Shown one piece after another: positions 1 to 7,897 of a DNA stretch of 9,651 nucleotides (position 1 is its first letter; each line of letters begins with the position of its first letter). The position numbers and the translations under genes are program-made. The DNA comes from Chryseobacterium sp. UBA6632 (GTDB lineage: Bacteria > Bacteroidota > Bacteroidia > Flavobacteriales > Weeksellaceae). The stretch spans positions 1-9,651 of the forward strand of contig DKLU01000177.1 of assembly GCA_002455915.1 (NCBI GenBank). The letters run 5' to 3'. The notes under the pieces were generated by a model. That model saw only the letters and a program-made list of their open reading frames with translations, searched no databases and was not told the DNA's origin.

Positions 1-17
1 TCTATATTCAATATAAA

Positions 18-1559
18 TTATTTTGTTGGAGCCGGTTGCGGATTTGCAGGCTGTGGAGCTTGCTGAGCCGCAGAAGGATCAATATTCAATCCTGGCTGCA
101 TTTGCGCTTGTGGAGCAACTTTAGGAGCAGAAAGACCTGTTTGCTTATCTAAGATCTCTACCAATTCCTGCTCACCAAGATTCACAAAAGATCTTGAAGC
201 CACTTTACCGTCTTTATCTACGATAATGAAGTTTGGCAATTTAAAAGCATATACTCCATATTTTTTAGCGATATCAGAGTTTAAACCTCCTTCTGCATAC
301 ACATTTGTTCCAGCGATACCTTTTAATAAAGAGTTGCTTGTTTTAATAAACTGATCTTTCGTATCATCTACATTTACAAATACAAAGTTCATTTTAGATT
401 TGTAAAAGTTTACCACTTCTTTCAAGATTGGAACTGTAGCTTCCCCGATATAAGGATTCCAAGATGCATAGAATGCAATCATATAAGGTTTTCCTTTGTT
501 TTCAGAAAGCTTGTAAGCTTTTCCGTCTTGCTTCACTAATGATGCATCCGGAGCAACTTCACCAATTTTCAATCCGTTTACTGCTAATTGAATCTGAACT
601 AAATCTTTTTTAATCGTTGCATCTTTAATATCTTCATCGATGATTTTTTTCACCTTGTCCATCGTCTTCGCAGGAGTACCCGGGTGAATATCAGACTGAG
701 CCATTACAAAAGCCAAAAGATAATCTTTCGTTAGCTGAGAAACTTCTTTTTTCTCTTTTAAGAACTGGCTGAATAATTCAGAAGTCGTGATATCTGTTTT
801 CCCTTTGCTTTTTGCTTCTGCATATTTTTGGAAATCAGGGCTCATTTTTGATAAAAGGTAGCTTCTGTAAGCCGGATTTTCTTTTACCATTTCATCCTTA
901 TTTTCCTGAAGCTTGTTTTCGTAATCTGTGAAAACTTTAGCTACTTTGAAAGATGGATTTACAGACATCTGCTTTTTCATCATTTCGTATTGTCCCATGA
1001 TAGAAAGCAATGTGCTTTTAATATCATTTTGCTTCCACTTGATAACTTCGCTATCCGGACTGAATTTTTTAGCGTTTTCGTCGATATTTTTATTAATATC
1101 AGTCTCAACCTTCTGAATTCCTTTTACGAATGTAGCTTCGTCTTTCGTCATCAGATCGTTCATGTTTACCTTCTGAGCATAATCAGCAAGATATTTCTGA
1201 GTAGCTGTAAAGAAATCATTATTCTTTTTGGCATCACCCGTAATTACATATTCCGAAGGGAATGTAGCTCCGTTTCCGGAAATTTCAAGGTTCTGACCAG
1301 CTTTTAAATAAATTAAATTTTGTTTTCCACCATAAGAGATTACGTACATCCCGTTTTTAGGAGCTTCAAAGCTTCCTGCAAACGTTCCGTCGTTTTTCAT
1401 TCCGATATTCGCCAAAGGTAATGTTGCCACCCCTGAAGCTTCGATGAATTCTATTCTCTCCAATGGAGAACCTCCCGTGATTTTTCCTTTTACTTCAACT
1501 TTTTTAGAGCAAGACATCGCAAAAATCGCGATGATAAACAATAAAAGATATTTTTTCAT
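18..1559 (-). CDS. Thioredoxin-like (TlpA/DUF4369-type) lipoprotein lacking the CxxC motif
   Basis: Predicted envelope lipoprotein of 513 residues. Residues 1-17 form a lipoprotein signal: MKKY, a hydrophobic stretch, then FAMSC with lipobox Cys17. Residues 20-110 are beta-rich and resemble the DUF4369 domain found before thioredoxin domains in Bacteroidetes proteins. Residues 111-325 are charged and mostly helical. Residues 333-475 look like a TlpA/AhpC-type thioredoxin fold: GEVAPDASL at the start, then KPYMIAFYASW, a FVFVNVDD strand and a LPNFIIVD segment with the likely cis-proline Pro442. The tail from 477 is rich in Pro, Gln and Ala. Where the family has WCxxC, this protein has W367-N-P-Y-I371, and its only cysteine is the lipobox one, so thiol-disulfide exchange is not expected. 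A structural, binding or chaperone role is inferred only. The ATG at 1559 fits the signal peptide and the promoter just upstream. No terminator is visible in the 17 bases after the stop. Confidence 0.85.
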   Translation of the reverse strand: MKKYLLLFIIAIFAMSCSKKVEVKGKITGGSPLERIEFIEASGVATLPLANIGMKNDGTFAGSFEAPKNGMYVISYGGKQNLIYLKAGQNLEISGNGATFPSEYVITGDAKKNNDFFTATQKYLADYAQKVNMNDLMTKDEATFVKGIQKVETDINKNIDENAKKFSPDSEVIKWKQNDIKSTLLSIMGQYEMMKKQMSVNPSFKVAKVFTDYENKLQENKDEMVKENPAYRSYLLSKMSPDFQKYAEAKSKGKTDITTSELFSQFLKEKKEVSQLTKDYLLAFVMAQSDIHPGTPAKTMDKVKKIIDEDIKDATIKKDLVQIQLAVNGLKIGEVAPDASLVKQDGKAYKLSENKGKPYMIAFYASWNPYIGEATVPILKEVVNFYKSKMNFVFVNVDDTKDQFIKTSNSLLKGIAGTNVYAEGGLNSDIAKKYGVYAFKLPNFIIVDKDGKVASRSFVNLGEQELVEILDKQTGLSAPKVAPQAQMQPGLNIDPSAAQQAPQPANPQPAPTK

Positions 1560-1578
1560 TTTGAATTTTATAATTACG

Positions 1579-1610
1579 CAAAAATAAGTTTTTAACTAAA
1601 CTAAAAGCAA
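1579..1610 (-). promoter_or_regulatory. Bacteroidetes-type promoter for the thioredoxin-like lipoprotein gene
   Basis: Read on the minus strand, TTG at 1610-1608 is followed after 21 bases by TATTTTTG at 1586-1579, an exact match to the Bacteroidetes -7 consensus TAnnTTTG. Transcription would start near 1573, leaving a leader of roughly 14 bases before the ATG. A promoter is also expected here because a terminator separates this gene from the sdh operon. The spacing is at the long end of the known range, and AT-rich DNA gives chance matches. Confidence 0.5.
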
Positions 1611-1640
1611 CTAAATAGTACTTTTATGAAAGATTTAACT

Positions 1641-1677
1641 AAAAAAAATCGCCATCCGGTGAGGAGACGATTTTTTT
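1641..1677 (-). terminator. Rho-independent terminator after sdhB, possibly bidirectional
   Basis: An A-run plus ATCG at the left pairs with CGAT plus a T-run at the right. An inner TCC/GGA stem closes a GGTGA loop, with a small internal bulge between the two stems. Because of the flanking A and T runs, RNA from either strand has a U-tract, although only minus-strand genes flank it. It lies about 20 bases beyond the sdhB stop codon and before the lipoprotein promoter, so it separates the sdh operon from the next gene. Confidence 0.75.
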
Positions 1678-1695
1678 ATTTATTTAAAACAGGTT

Positions 1696-2463
1696 TTATC
1701 CTCTGTCAGCAAGAGCTGCCATGTATTCTCTGTTCATTCTCGCGATGTTTTCAAGAGAAATTCCTTTCGGACATTCTACTTCACAAGCGCCTGTGTTTGA
1801 ACAGTTTCCGAATCCTTCTTCGTCCATCGCTTTCACCATGTTCAGAACTCTTCTCTTCGCTTCTACTCTACCTTGAGGTAAAAGAGCATACTGAGAAACT
1901 TTAGCTCCCACAAATAACATTGCAGAACCGTTTTTACATGTCGCAACACAAGCTCCACATCCGATACAAGCCGCAGCATCCATTGCTTTGTCTGCATCTT
2001 CTTTAGGAACCGGAATGGCATTAGCATCCAAAGTATTTCCTGAAGTGTTCACCGAAATGAAACCACCTGCAGCCATTACTCTGTCGAATGCGCTTCTGTC
2101 TACCATTAAGTCTTTAATAACAGGGAAAGCAGCACTTCTCCATGGTTCAATAACGATTGTTTCACCGTCTTTGAACATTCTCATGTGAAGCTGACAAGTC
2201 GTGATACCCGTATCTGGACCGTGTGCTCTACCGTTGATGTAAAGAGAACACATCCCGCAGATTCCTTCACGACAGTCGTGGTCGAAAGCGATAGGCTCTT
2301 TACCTTCGTTAATGATATTTTCATTCAGAATATCTAACATTTCTAAGAAAGAAGAATCTGTAGAAACATCTGATATTTTGTAGGTCTCGAACTGACCTTT
2401 AGTTTTGCTATTTTTTTGTCTCCAAATTTTTAGGGTAAGATGAAGGCCTTTTTTTGCACTCAT
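1696..2463 (-). CDS. sdhB: Succinate dehydrogenase/fumarate reductase iron-sulfur subunit
   Basis: Iron-sulfur subunit of respiratory complex II, 255 residues. It carries electrons from the SdhA flavin to the quinone site at the SdhC membrane anchor and acts on the cytoplasmic side of the inner membrane. The N-terminal ferredoxin domain has the [2Fe-2S] ligands C64, C69, C72 and C90 in the pattern CREGICGMC...C. The C-terminal domain has C166-IG-C169-GA-C172-VAT-C176, then C221-x5-C227-x3-C231-Pro. By analogy with E. coli SdhB, C166, C169, C172 and C231 hold the [4Fe-4S] cluster, and C176, C221 and C227 hold the [3Fe-4S] cluster. All ligands are present and the length is usual for the family. 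It is the last gene of sdhCAB, starting 24 bases after the sdhA stop, and is followed by a terminator. Confidence 0.97.
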   Translation of the reverse strand: MSAKKGLHLTLKIWRQKNSKTKGQFETYKISDVSTDSSFLEMLDILNENIINEGKEPIAFDHDCREGICGMCSLYINGRAHGPDTGITTCQLHMRMFKDGETIVIEPWRSAAFPVIKDLMVDRSAFDRVMAAGGFISVNTSGNTLDANAIPVPKEDADKAMDAAACIGCGACVATCKNGSAMLFVGAKVSQYALLPQGRVEAKRRVLNMVKAMDEEGFGNCSNTGACEVECPKGISLENIARMNREYMAALADRG

Positions 2464-2487
2464 AATTATTTATTTATAGGTTGGAGA

Positions 2488-4500
2488 TTATTTGTAACTT
2501 CTTGCTTTAACTTCAATGTTTTCGTAGATCAAGTCTTCTTTGTGCAGAACTTCTGTGGTGATATCATCAGTTTGATATTCCCAAGCTCCAACATATTTAA
2601 AGTTAACATCATCTCTTTCTGCTTCCCCTTCCGGAGTTGCATGGTCTTCTCTGAAGTGTCCTCCACAAGATTCGTTTCTGTGTAAAGCATCGATAGCCAT
2701 TAATTGTCCAAGCTCGATAAAATCTGCCACTCTGAACGCTTTTTCAAGCTCAGTGTTCATTCCGTCTGCATCTCCAGGCACTTTCACGTCTGCCCAGAAT
2801 TCTTTTTTCACCTGAGCAATTTCAGCAATCGCTTCTCTCAACCCTTCTGGAGTTCTTCCCATTCCCACTTTATTCCACATAATGTGTCCTAATTTTTTGT
2901 GGAAATAATCAACGGAATGAGTTCCTTTATTATTTAAGAAGAATTGTACTTTATCTTTAATTTCTTTTTCAGCCTGATCAAATTCACCAGAAGTTGTAGG
3001 AATTGTTCCTGTTCTGATATCTGCAGAAAGGTAATCTGCAATCGTGTAAGGAAGTACAAAATATCCGTCTGCCAAACCTTGCATCAAAGCAGAAGCTCCC
3101 AATCTGTTGGCTCCGTGATCTGAGAAGTTAGCTTCACCGATTACGAAACATCCAGGGATCGTAGACTGTAAGTTATAATCAACCCAAACACCACCCATTG
3201 TGTAGTGAACCGCAGGATAAATCTTCATTGGCGTTTTGTAAGGATCATCAGCAGTAATTTTCTCGTACATTACGAATAAGTTACCGTATTTTTCCTCAAC
3301 CCAAGCTTTCCCTAAATCATAGATCTGCTGATCTGTAGGATTGTGAATATGTTTTTCGATAGCGGCTTCTTTACCTTTTTTGATGATCTCTGTAGAGAAA
3401 TCCAAGTAAACACCTTCTTTCGTATCATTATTTTCGATTCCGTAACCGGCATCACATCTTTCTTTACCAGCTCTAGACGCAACGTCTCTAGGAACTAAGT
3501 TTCCGAATGCAGGATATCTTCTTTCTAAATAATAATCTCTATCTTCTTCTTTAATATTTTCAGGTCTTAATTTACCCTCTCTGATCGCTACTGAATCTTC
3601 AATTTTCTTAGGAACCCAGATTCTTCCTGAGTTTCTAAGAGATTCAGACATCAAAGTTAATTTAGACTGTTGCGTTCCATGAACCGGAATACAAGTCGGG
3701 TGAATTTGTACATAACAAGGGTTTGCGAAATACGCTCCTTTTTTGTGGATTTTCCAAGCTGCAGAAACGTTTGATCCCATTGCGTTTGTAGAAAGGAAAT
3801 ATACGTTTCCGTAACCTCCTGAAGCAATAACTACAGCGTGAGCAGAATGTCTTTCGATTTCACCTGTCACCAAGTTCCTTGCGATAATCCCTCTTGCTTT
3901 TCCGTCTACAATTACCAACTCCATCATTTCGTGACGGTTGTACATCTTAATTCTCCCTTTACCGATCTGACGGCTCATTGCAGAGTATGCACCTAGTAAT
4001 AACTGTTGACCTGTTTGTCCTTTAGCATAAAAAGTTCTTTTCACCTGAACCCCACCAAATGAACGGTTATCTAACTGACCTCCGTACTCACGTCCGAAAG
4101 GAACACCCTGAGCAACACATTGGTCGATAATATTTGCAGAAACTTCAGCTAATCTGTAAACGTTTGCCTCTCTTGCTCTATAGTCACCACCTTTGATGGT
4201 ATCGTAGAACAGTCTGTACGTAGAGTCACCGTCTCCCTGATAATTTTTAGCTGCGTTAATCCCCCCTTGAGCCGCAATAGAGTGCGCTCTTCTTGGAGAA
4301 TCCTGATAGCAGAATGCTTTTACATTATATCCTTGCTCAGCCAAAGTAGCTGCAGCAGAACCACCTGCCAAACCTGTACCTACAACAATAATATCAATCT
4401 TATCTCTGTTGTTTGGTGCAACAAGGTTCATATGGTCTTTATGATTTTTCCACTTATCCTTTAAAGGACCCGCCGGAATTTTTGAATCTAATTTACTCAT
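2488..4500 (-). CDS. sdhA: Succinate dehydrogenase/fumarate reductase flavoprotein subunit
   Basis: Catalytic FAD subunit of complex II, 670 residues, oxidising succinate to fumarate in the TCA cycle. The Rossmann motif GTGLAGG is at 41-47. H73 in [13 protein letters not shown] matches the histidine that binds FAD covalently. Active-site elements are visible: HPT at 267-269, the [10 protein letters not shown] segment with the proposed catalytic arginine R338, HYTMGG at 432-437, and [10 protein letters not shown] at 463-472. The C-terminal helical region contains [13 protein letters not shown], a variant of the family's RxESRGxHxRxD motif. The lysine-rich N-terminal extension before the Rossmann fold and the overall length fit the Bacteroidetes/type-B subfamily rather than E. 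coli SdhA (588 residues). It starts 15 bases after sdhC and has no Shine-Dalgarno sequence, only an AT-rich leader, as is usual in this phylum. With menaquinone and a b558 anchor the enzyme could also run as a fumarate reductase; direction cannot be read from sequence. Confidence 0.98.
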   Translation of the reverse strand: MSKLDSKIPAGPLKDKWKNHKDHMNLVAPNNRDKIDIIVVGTGLAGGSAAATLAEQGYNVKAFCYQDSPRRAHSIAAQGGINAAKNYQGDGDSTYRLFYDTIKGGDYRAREANVYRLAEVSANIIDQCVAQGVPFGREYGGQLDNRSFGGVQVKRTFYAKGQTGQQLLLGAYSAMSRQIGKGRIKMYNRHEMMELVIVDGKARGIIARNLVTGEIERHSAHAVVIASGGYGNVYFLSTNAMGSNVSAAWKIHKKGAYFANPCYVQIHPTCIPVHGTQQSKLTLMSESLRNSGRIWVPKKIEDSVAIREGKLRPENIKEEDRDYYLERRYPAFGNLVPRDVASRAGKERCDAGYGIENNDTKEGVYLDFSTEIIKKGKEAAIEKHIHNPTDQQIYDLGKAWVEEKYGNLFVMYEKITADDPYKTPMKIYPAVHYTMGGVWVDYNLQSTIPGCFVIGEANFSDHGANRLGASALMQGLADGYFVLPYTIADYLSADIRTGTIPTTSGEFDQAEKEIKDKVQFFLNNKGTHSVDYFHKKLGHIMWNKVGMGRTPEGLREAIAEIAQVKKEFWADVKVPGDADGMNTELEKAFRVADFIELGQLMAIDALHRNESCGGHFREDHATPEGEAERDDVNFKYVGAWEYQTDDITTEVLHKEDLIYENIEVKARSYK

Positions 4501-4515
4501 ATTAGTATATTGATA

Positions 4516-5178
4516 TTATTGAGTTACAAAGTGATAAATTGCGATAAAAATAAACCCTGCAGGAATAAGGATAGAATACCATTTTCCAACAGCTTTAATT
4601 ACCGGAGTATATTTTGGATGTCTCGCCCCAATTGACTGGAATGAAGACTGGAAACCGTGAGCCAAGTGTAATCCCAATAAAACAAAAGCAATTACATAAA
4701 TAGCCACTCTCCAAAGATCTGCAAACTTCTCGTGAAGTTCCGGCCAGAAACGTTCTGCGTCAGGAGCGATTCCCTCCACATACTTGTAAGTGATCTCGTG
4801 TAACCAGAAATCATACAAGTGAAGCGCCAAGAAAGCCAAAACAACAGCACCAGAAATAATCATATTTCTAGACATCCATGAAGAATTCGCAGAAGCGTTG
4901 TTTGCAGCGTACTTTACAGGACGCGCTTTATTGTTCTTAATTTCCAGCACAAATCCCATGATGAAATGGAAAATAACTGCAAAACCAAGAACAGGCTGCA
5001 TTAAGAACTGCACAAAAGGATTATAGCCCATGAAATCTGATGCTGTATTGAAAGCATCGCGGTTCAGGACTGATAACAAATTGGTCGTCAAATGCAGTAT
5101 AAGAAAAATCAGCAAAAATAGAGCTGATAATGCCATAGCATATTTTCTACCTATCGTAGAACTCGTTAAACCTGCCAT
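4516..5178 (-). CDS. sdhC: Succinate dehydrogenase cytochrome b558 subunit (single five-helix anchor)
   Basis: Membrane anchor of complex II, 220 residues. Five hydrophobic segments lie at about 15-37, 58-80, 105-125, 153-175 and 200-218. Histidines within or at the ends of the helices, H29, H71, H120 and H171 (or H174 in HLAHGF), are positioned like the four axial ligands of the two haems b in the Wolinella FrdC/Bacillus SdhC type. This is a type-B complex II with one large anchor, which explains why no sdhD is present. The assigned partner quinone is menaquinone, from family knowledge. It is the first gene of sdhCAB. The ATG at 5178 lies about 20 bases from a predicted transcription start. 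Confidence 0.95.
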   Translation of the reverse strand: MAGLTSSTIGRKYAMALSALFLLIFLILHLTTNLLSVLNRDAFNTASDFMGYNPFVQFLMQPVLGFAVIFHFIMGFVLEIKNNKARPVKYAANNASANSSWMSRNMIISGAVVLAFLALHLYDFWLHEITYKYVEGIAPDAERFWPELHEKFADLWRVAIYVIAFVLLGLHLAHGFQSSFQSIGARHPKYTPVIKAVGKWYSILIPAGFIFIAIYHFVTQ

Positions 5179-5201
5179 ATAAGTTTAAATTTGAATTTCC
5201 A

Positions 5202-5230
5202 CAAAATTAAGAAATGTTAACAATATCAAA
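5202..5230 (-). promoter_or_regulatory. Bacteroidetes-type promoter for sdhCAB
   Basis: On the minus strand TTTG at 5230-5227 is followed, 17 bases later, by TAATTTTG at 5209-5202, matching the -33 TTG and -7 TAnnTTTG consensus of Bacteroidetes housekeeping promoters. The predicted start is near 5197, giving a leader of about 20 bases. It is the only good match I found between comEC and sdhC. Confidence 0.55.
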
Positions 5231-5231
5231 A

Positions 5232-5247
5232 AGTGAGAAATCTCACA
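5232..5247 (-). promoter_or_regulatory. CRP/FNR-like dyad, or alternatively the comEC terminator hairpin
   Basis: The sequence reads AGTGA-N6-TCACA, with arms GTGAGA and TCTCAC forming a perfect inverted repeat. It matches the E. coli CRP consensus TGTGA-N6-TCACA at nine of ten half-site positions. Its centre lies about 42-43 bases upstream of the predicted sdhC start, close to the -41.5 position of class II activator sites. The competing reading is that, on the minus strand, a GTGAG/CTCAC stem with a 4-base loop is followed directly by TTTTT, which would make it a weak intrinsic terminator for comEC. Sequence alone does not decide between them. Confidence 0.4.
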
Positions 5248-5321
5248 ATTAGTCAGTTTGTAATCTTTCTAAATAAGAATTTAAGAGGTTATAAATAAAG
5301 GAAAAACAAAAAATTTAACAA

Positions 5322-6884
5322 TTATTTGACATGATAAATTTCACCATTAAAAACAATCTTTTCGGTATCCGTAGGAAAAGTTTTCACTTCTGTTTTGTTC
5401 AAACGTCTTGAAGCGGTATAAGGAGCAATAAGGAATTTCGTAATCTTCTCTTTGTCTGAATCTTCATTAATCCAAAAGCAAGCTTCGTCACCTTTTTTCA
5501 CAGAAAATATAACATGTTTGTTAAAATTATGAACTAAAATTTCCGTCTTTTTGTTTTCATAAAAATTAAAACCTGTTCGCAACAGAAAAAAAGTAAAAAT
5601 CGTCATTATCAATCTCGCAGAATTTTTAAGATTTAATTTTAATATGGCAAACCTCATCATGTAAACGATGGCAAAGAGTGAAAATACCTCAACCAAATTC
5701 ATAGAAATATTCTCAAAAAACAAATTTTCAAAGTCCGCAAACCAGTGGATAATCTTCAGTAAGACCTGAATAACGAAGTCATAAACAATATTTAAAAAGC
5801 CAAAATCAAGATTAAAAGCAATCAAAGCCGTCATTAAAAACGAAAACACAATAATGACTTCCGAAAACGGAACAATGAAAAAATTAGCAACAATCGAAAT
5901 AAACGAAAACTGATGGAAATAATACAAAACCAACGGAAGCGTCGCCAACTGCGCTGAAATAGAAATAGAGATCGTATTGAAAATTAATTTTTTAAACCAA
6001 TTATTCTGCTTTGGTAAATAATTTAAAATCGGTTGATTCAGCCAGAAAATTCCCAAAACTGCCAAAAAACTAAGTTGAAAACCGACATCAAAAAGCTGTT
6101 GAGTATCAAAAATTAAAATGACAAAAGCCGATAACGACAAAGAATGCAGCAAATCTGGTTTTCTTTGAAGCAAGACAGAGGTAAAATAGACACTCAACAT
6201 AATGCTGGAACGCACAACCGAACTTCCAAAACCAATGAAAATGGTAAACAACCAGATGAAAATTAAGCTTGAAATAATGGCATACTTTCGCAACTTCAGT
6301 GGTAAAATTTTAATCAGTAAAAAGTAGAATAATCCAAAAATCACAACGATATGCGTTCCTGAGATTGCCAGAAAATGCACTAATCCGGATTTATTAAAAT
6401 CCTGAACCGTTTGTGAATCTATTTCGGTTCGGTCGGCGAGAATAATTCCTTTTAAAAATTCTCTAGTTTGAGCCGACATTTTTGTTTTGTCAATATTTTG
6501 AAGAACTTTCAGTCTTTCTTGTGAAAATTTTTCATTTAAACTTAAGTCGTTTCTTTCAGCAGAAAAAACCTCATCGTTGATATAACATTGATATTCAATA
6601 TTTTTTCTTTGAAGATATTTGGAATAATCAAACTGAAAATCATATTTTGGAGATTTTGGTTTTGAAATATATGCTACTGATTTATAATAATGATCGAAAT
6701 CTAATTCTCTTTCACTTTTAGGAATATAAATTATTGCATTGAAATTTTCTTTTCCTACCTGAATTTCCGCTTCATATTTTCTATTTTTCTCATTAGAATT
6801 CAATTTTTTAGAAATTTTGAAAACAATGGTTTCATTTTTAGCAACCGAAATATTTTGTGCAGAAAATGAATTGAAAAATTTCAT
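5322..6884 (-). CDS. comEC: ComEC/Rec2-family DNA-uptake channel protein, 5'-truncated
   Basis: Inner-membrane protein of the ComEC/Rec2 family, which passes single-stranded DNA into the cytoplasm during natural transformation. Residues about 10-110 resemble the DUF4131 region and end in the family motif FDYSKYLQRKNI (85-96). The competence domain follows: HFLAISGTHI at 170-179, VRSSIM at 224-229, FDVGFQLSFLAVLGI at 266-280 and QLATLPLVLYYFHQFS at 312-327, with many transmembrane helices up to about 436. The last 75 or so residues are soluble, and there is no full metallo-beta-lactamase domain. What is missing is the N-terminal pair or trio of membrane helices that family members have before DUF4131. 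The frame stays open only to a stop at 6945-6947, inside sequence that encodes ilvB on the other strand, so the ATG at 6884 is a forced start and probably not native. More AT-rich than sdh. Stop codon and body are intact. Channel function is doubtful if the junction is real. Confidence 0.85.
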   Translation of the reverse strand: MKFFNSFSAQNISVAKNETIVFKISKKLNSNEKNRKYEAEIQVGKENFNAIIYIPKSERELDFDHYYKSVAYISKPKSPKYDFQFDYSKYLQRKNIEYQCYINDEVFSAERNDLSLNEKFSQERLKVLQNIDKTKMSAQTREFLKGIILADRTEIDSQTVQDFNKSGLVHFLAISGTHIVVIFGLFYFLLIKILPLKLRKYAIISSLIFIWLFTIFIGFGSSVVRSSIMLSVYFTSVLLQRKPDLLHSLSLSAFVILIFDTQQLFDVGFQLSFLAVLGIFWLNQPILNYLPKQNNWFKKLIFNTISISISAQLATLPLVLYYFHQFSFISIVANFFIVPFSEVIIVFSFLMTALIAFNLDFGFLNIVYDFVIQVLLKIIHWFADFENLFFENISMNLVEVFSLFAIVYMMRFAILKLNLKNSARLIMTIFTFFLLRTGFNFYENKKTEILVHNFNKHVIFSVKKGDEACFWINEDSDKEKITKFLIAPYTASRRLNKTEVKTFPTDTEKIVFNGEIYHVK

Positions 6885-6892
6885 TGAAAAGA
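6865..6892. other. Head-to-head junction of two 5'-truncated genes (deletion, rearrangement or misassembly)
   Basis: Left of this interval the minus strand encodes recognisable ComEC (NISVAKNETIVFKISKKLN onward). Right of it the plus strand encodes recognisable acetolactate synthase (KNFIEKTGIP onward). Neither gene has its own beginning, and there is no intergenic space, so ancestral sequence has been lost or two unrelated pieces have been joined. The exact breakpoint cannot be fixed by eye because a few AT-rich codons fit both genes. A 7-base direct repeat TTGAAAA occurs at 6871-6877 and 6884-6890. No insertion sequence ends or target duplications are visible. Confidence 0.75.
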
Positions 6893-7887
6893 CAGGAATT
6901 CCCGCTGCAGCAACGGCTTTAGGGCTAGGAGCTTTATCTACCGATCATCCTTTGTATGTCGGAATGTTGGGAATGCATGGTCACTATGCTCCAAACAAAT
7001 TAACCAACGATTGCGATGTTTTAATTGCTGTCGGAATGCGCTTCGATGATCGTGTGACAGGACGTTTAGACCAATATGCGAAACAGGCAAAAGTGGTTCA
7101 TTTAGACATCGATTTAGCTGAAATTGATAAAAATGTGAAGGCAGATGTTCCGGTTTTGGGAGATTGTAAAGAAACGCTTCCGTTGTTATTGAATTTATTG
7201 AATGACAATCAACATGAAGAATGGTTTAATCAATTTAAACAACTTCAAAATGAAGAAAATCAGGAAGTTATTGAGAAAGAATTGAACCCGACTTCCGAAG
7301 AATTAACGATGGGAGAAGTTTTAAAATGCTTAAATGAAATAACGCGTGGAGATTATATTATTTGTACGGATGTTGGTCAGCATCAGATGATTTCATGTCG
7401 ATATGCGCAGTTTAAAGATTCCAAAAGAAATGTGACTTCCGGAGGTTTGGGAACAATGGGATTTGGTTTACCTTCCGCCATGGGAGCGAAAATGGCAAAT
7501 CCTGAAAAACATGTGATCTGTATTGCCGGAGACGGTGGTTTTCAGATGAATATTCAGGAATTGGGCACGATTTCCCAGTTTAATATCGGAGTTAAAATGA
7601 TTGTTCTGAATAATTCATTTTTAGGGATGGTTCGTCAGTGGCAAGAGCTTTTCCATGACCGTCGTTATTCGTTTGTAGATATTACAAGTCCGGATTTTCC
7701 AGCAGTAGCGAAGGCTTATGGAATTAATGGGAAGCAGGTTCAGCAAAGAGAAGAATTAAAATCTTCGTTAAAAGAAATGCTCGAAACAGAAGGAGCTTAT
7801 CTTTTGGAAGTAAAAGTAGGTAAAGAAAATAATGTATTTCCGATGGTTCCGCAGGGATGCAGTATCAGTGAAATTCGTTTAAAATAA
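6871..7887 (+). pseudogene. ilvB: Acetolactate synthase large subunit, 3' fragment lacking the N-terminal ThDP domain
   Basis: Remnant of the catalytic subunit that condenses pyruvate, or pyruvate and 2-oxobutyrate, in valine, leucine and isoleucine synthesis. About 338 of the usual 560-575 residues remain. The central domain starts mid-way (FIEKTGIPAAATALGLGAL, then MLGMHG and DVLIAVGMRFDDRVTG). The C-terminal ThDP/Mg domain is complete: DVGQHQM, GGLGTMGFGLPSAMG, the GDGGF...NN cofactor motif (GDG at 7528-7536, Asn-Asn at 7609-7614) and GMVRQWQ. The whole N-terminal PYR domain with the catalytic glutamate is absent, so the product should be inactive. The frame runs back to an ATG at 6817, but those codons are antisense to comEC and unrelated to acetolactate synthase, so I begin where homology begins. 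No frameshift or stop lies in the retained part, which points to a recent event or an assembly artefact. ilvN follows after 10 bases. Confidence 0.85.
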
Positions 7888-7897
7888 ATCAGTTATA

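Noticed and set aside
928..1307. Plus-strand open frames over the lipoprotein gene
   Set aside because: They are antisense to a well-supported gene, overlap each other, and show no recognisable family or leader signals. The same applies to plus-strand frames over sdhB and sdhA and to a minus-strand frame at 8712-9110 within ilvC.
1594..1643. Three copies of AACTAAA between the lipoprotein start and the terminator
   Set aside because: Spacing is irregular (15 and 28 bases), one copy is inside the terminator arm, and such heptamers are expected by chance in AT-rich intergenic DNA.
6817..6870. In-frame ATG at 6817 extending the ilvB fragment by 18 codons
   Set aside because: These codons are the complement of conserved ComEC sequence and do not resemble any acetolactate synthase; the open frame here is accidental.
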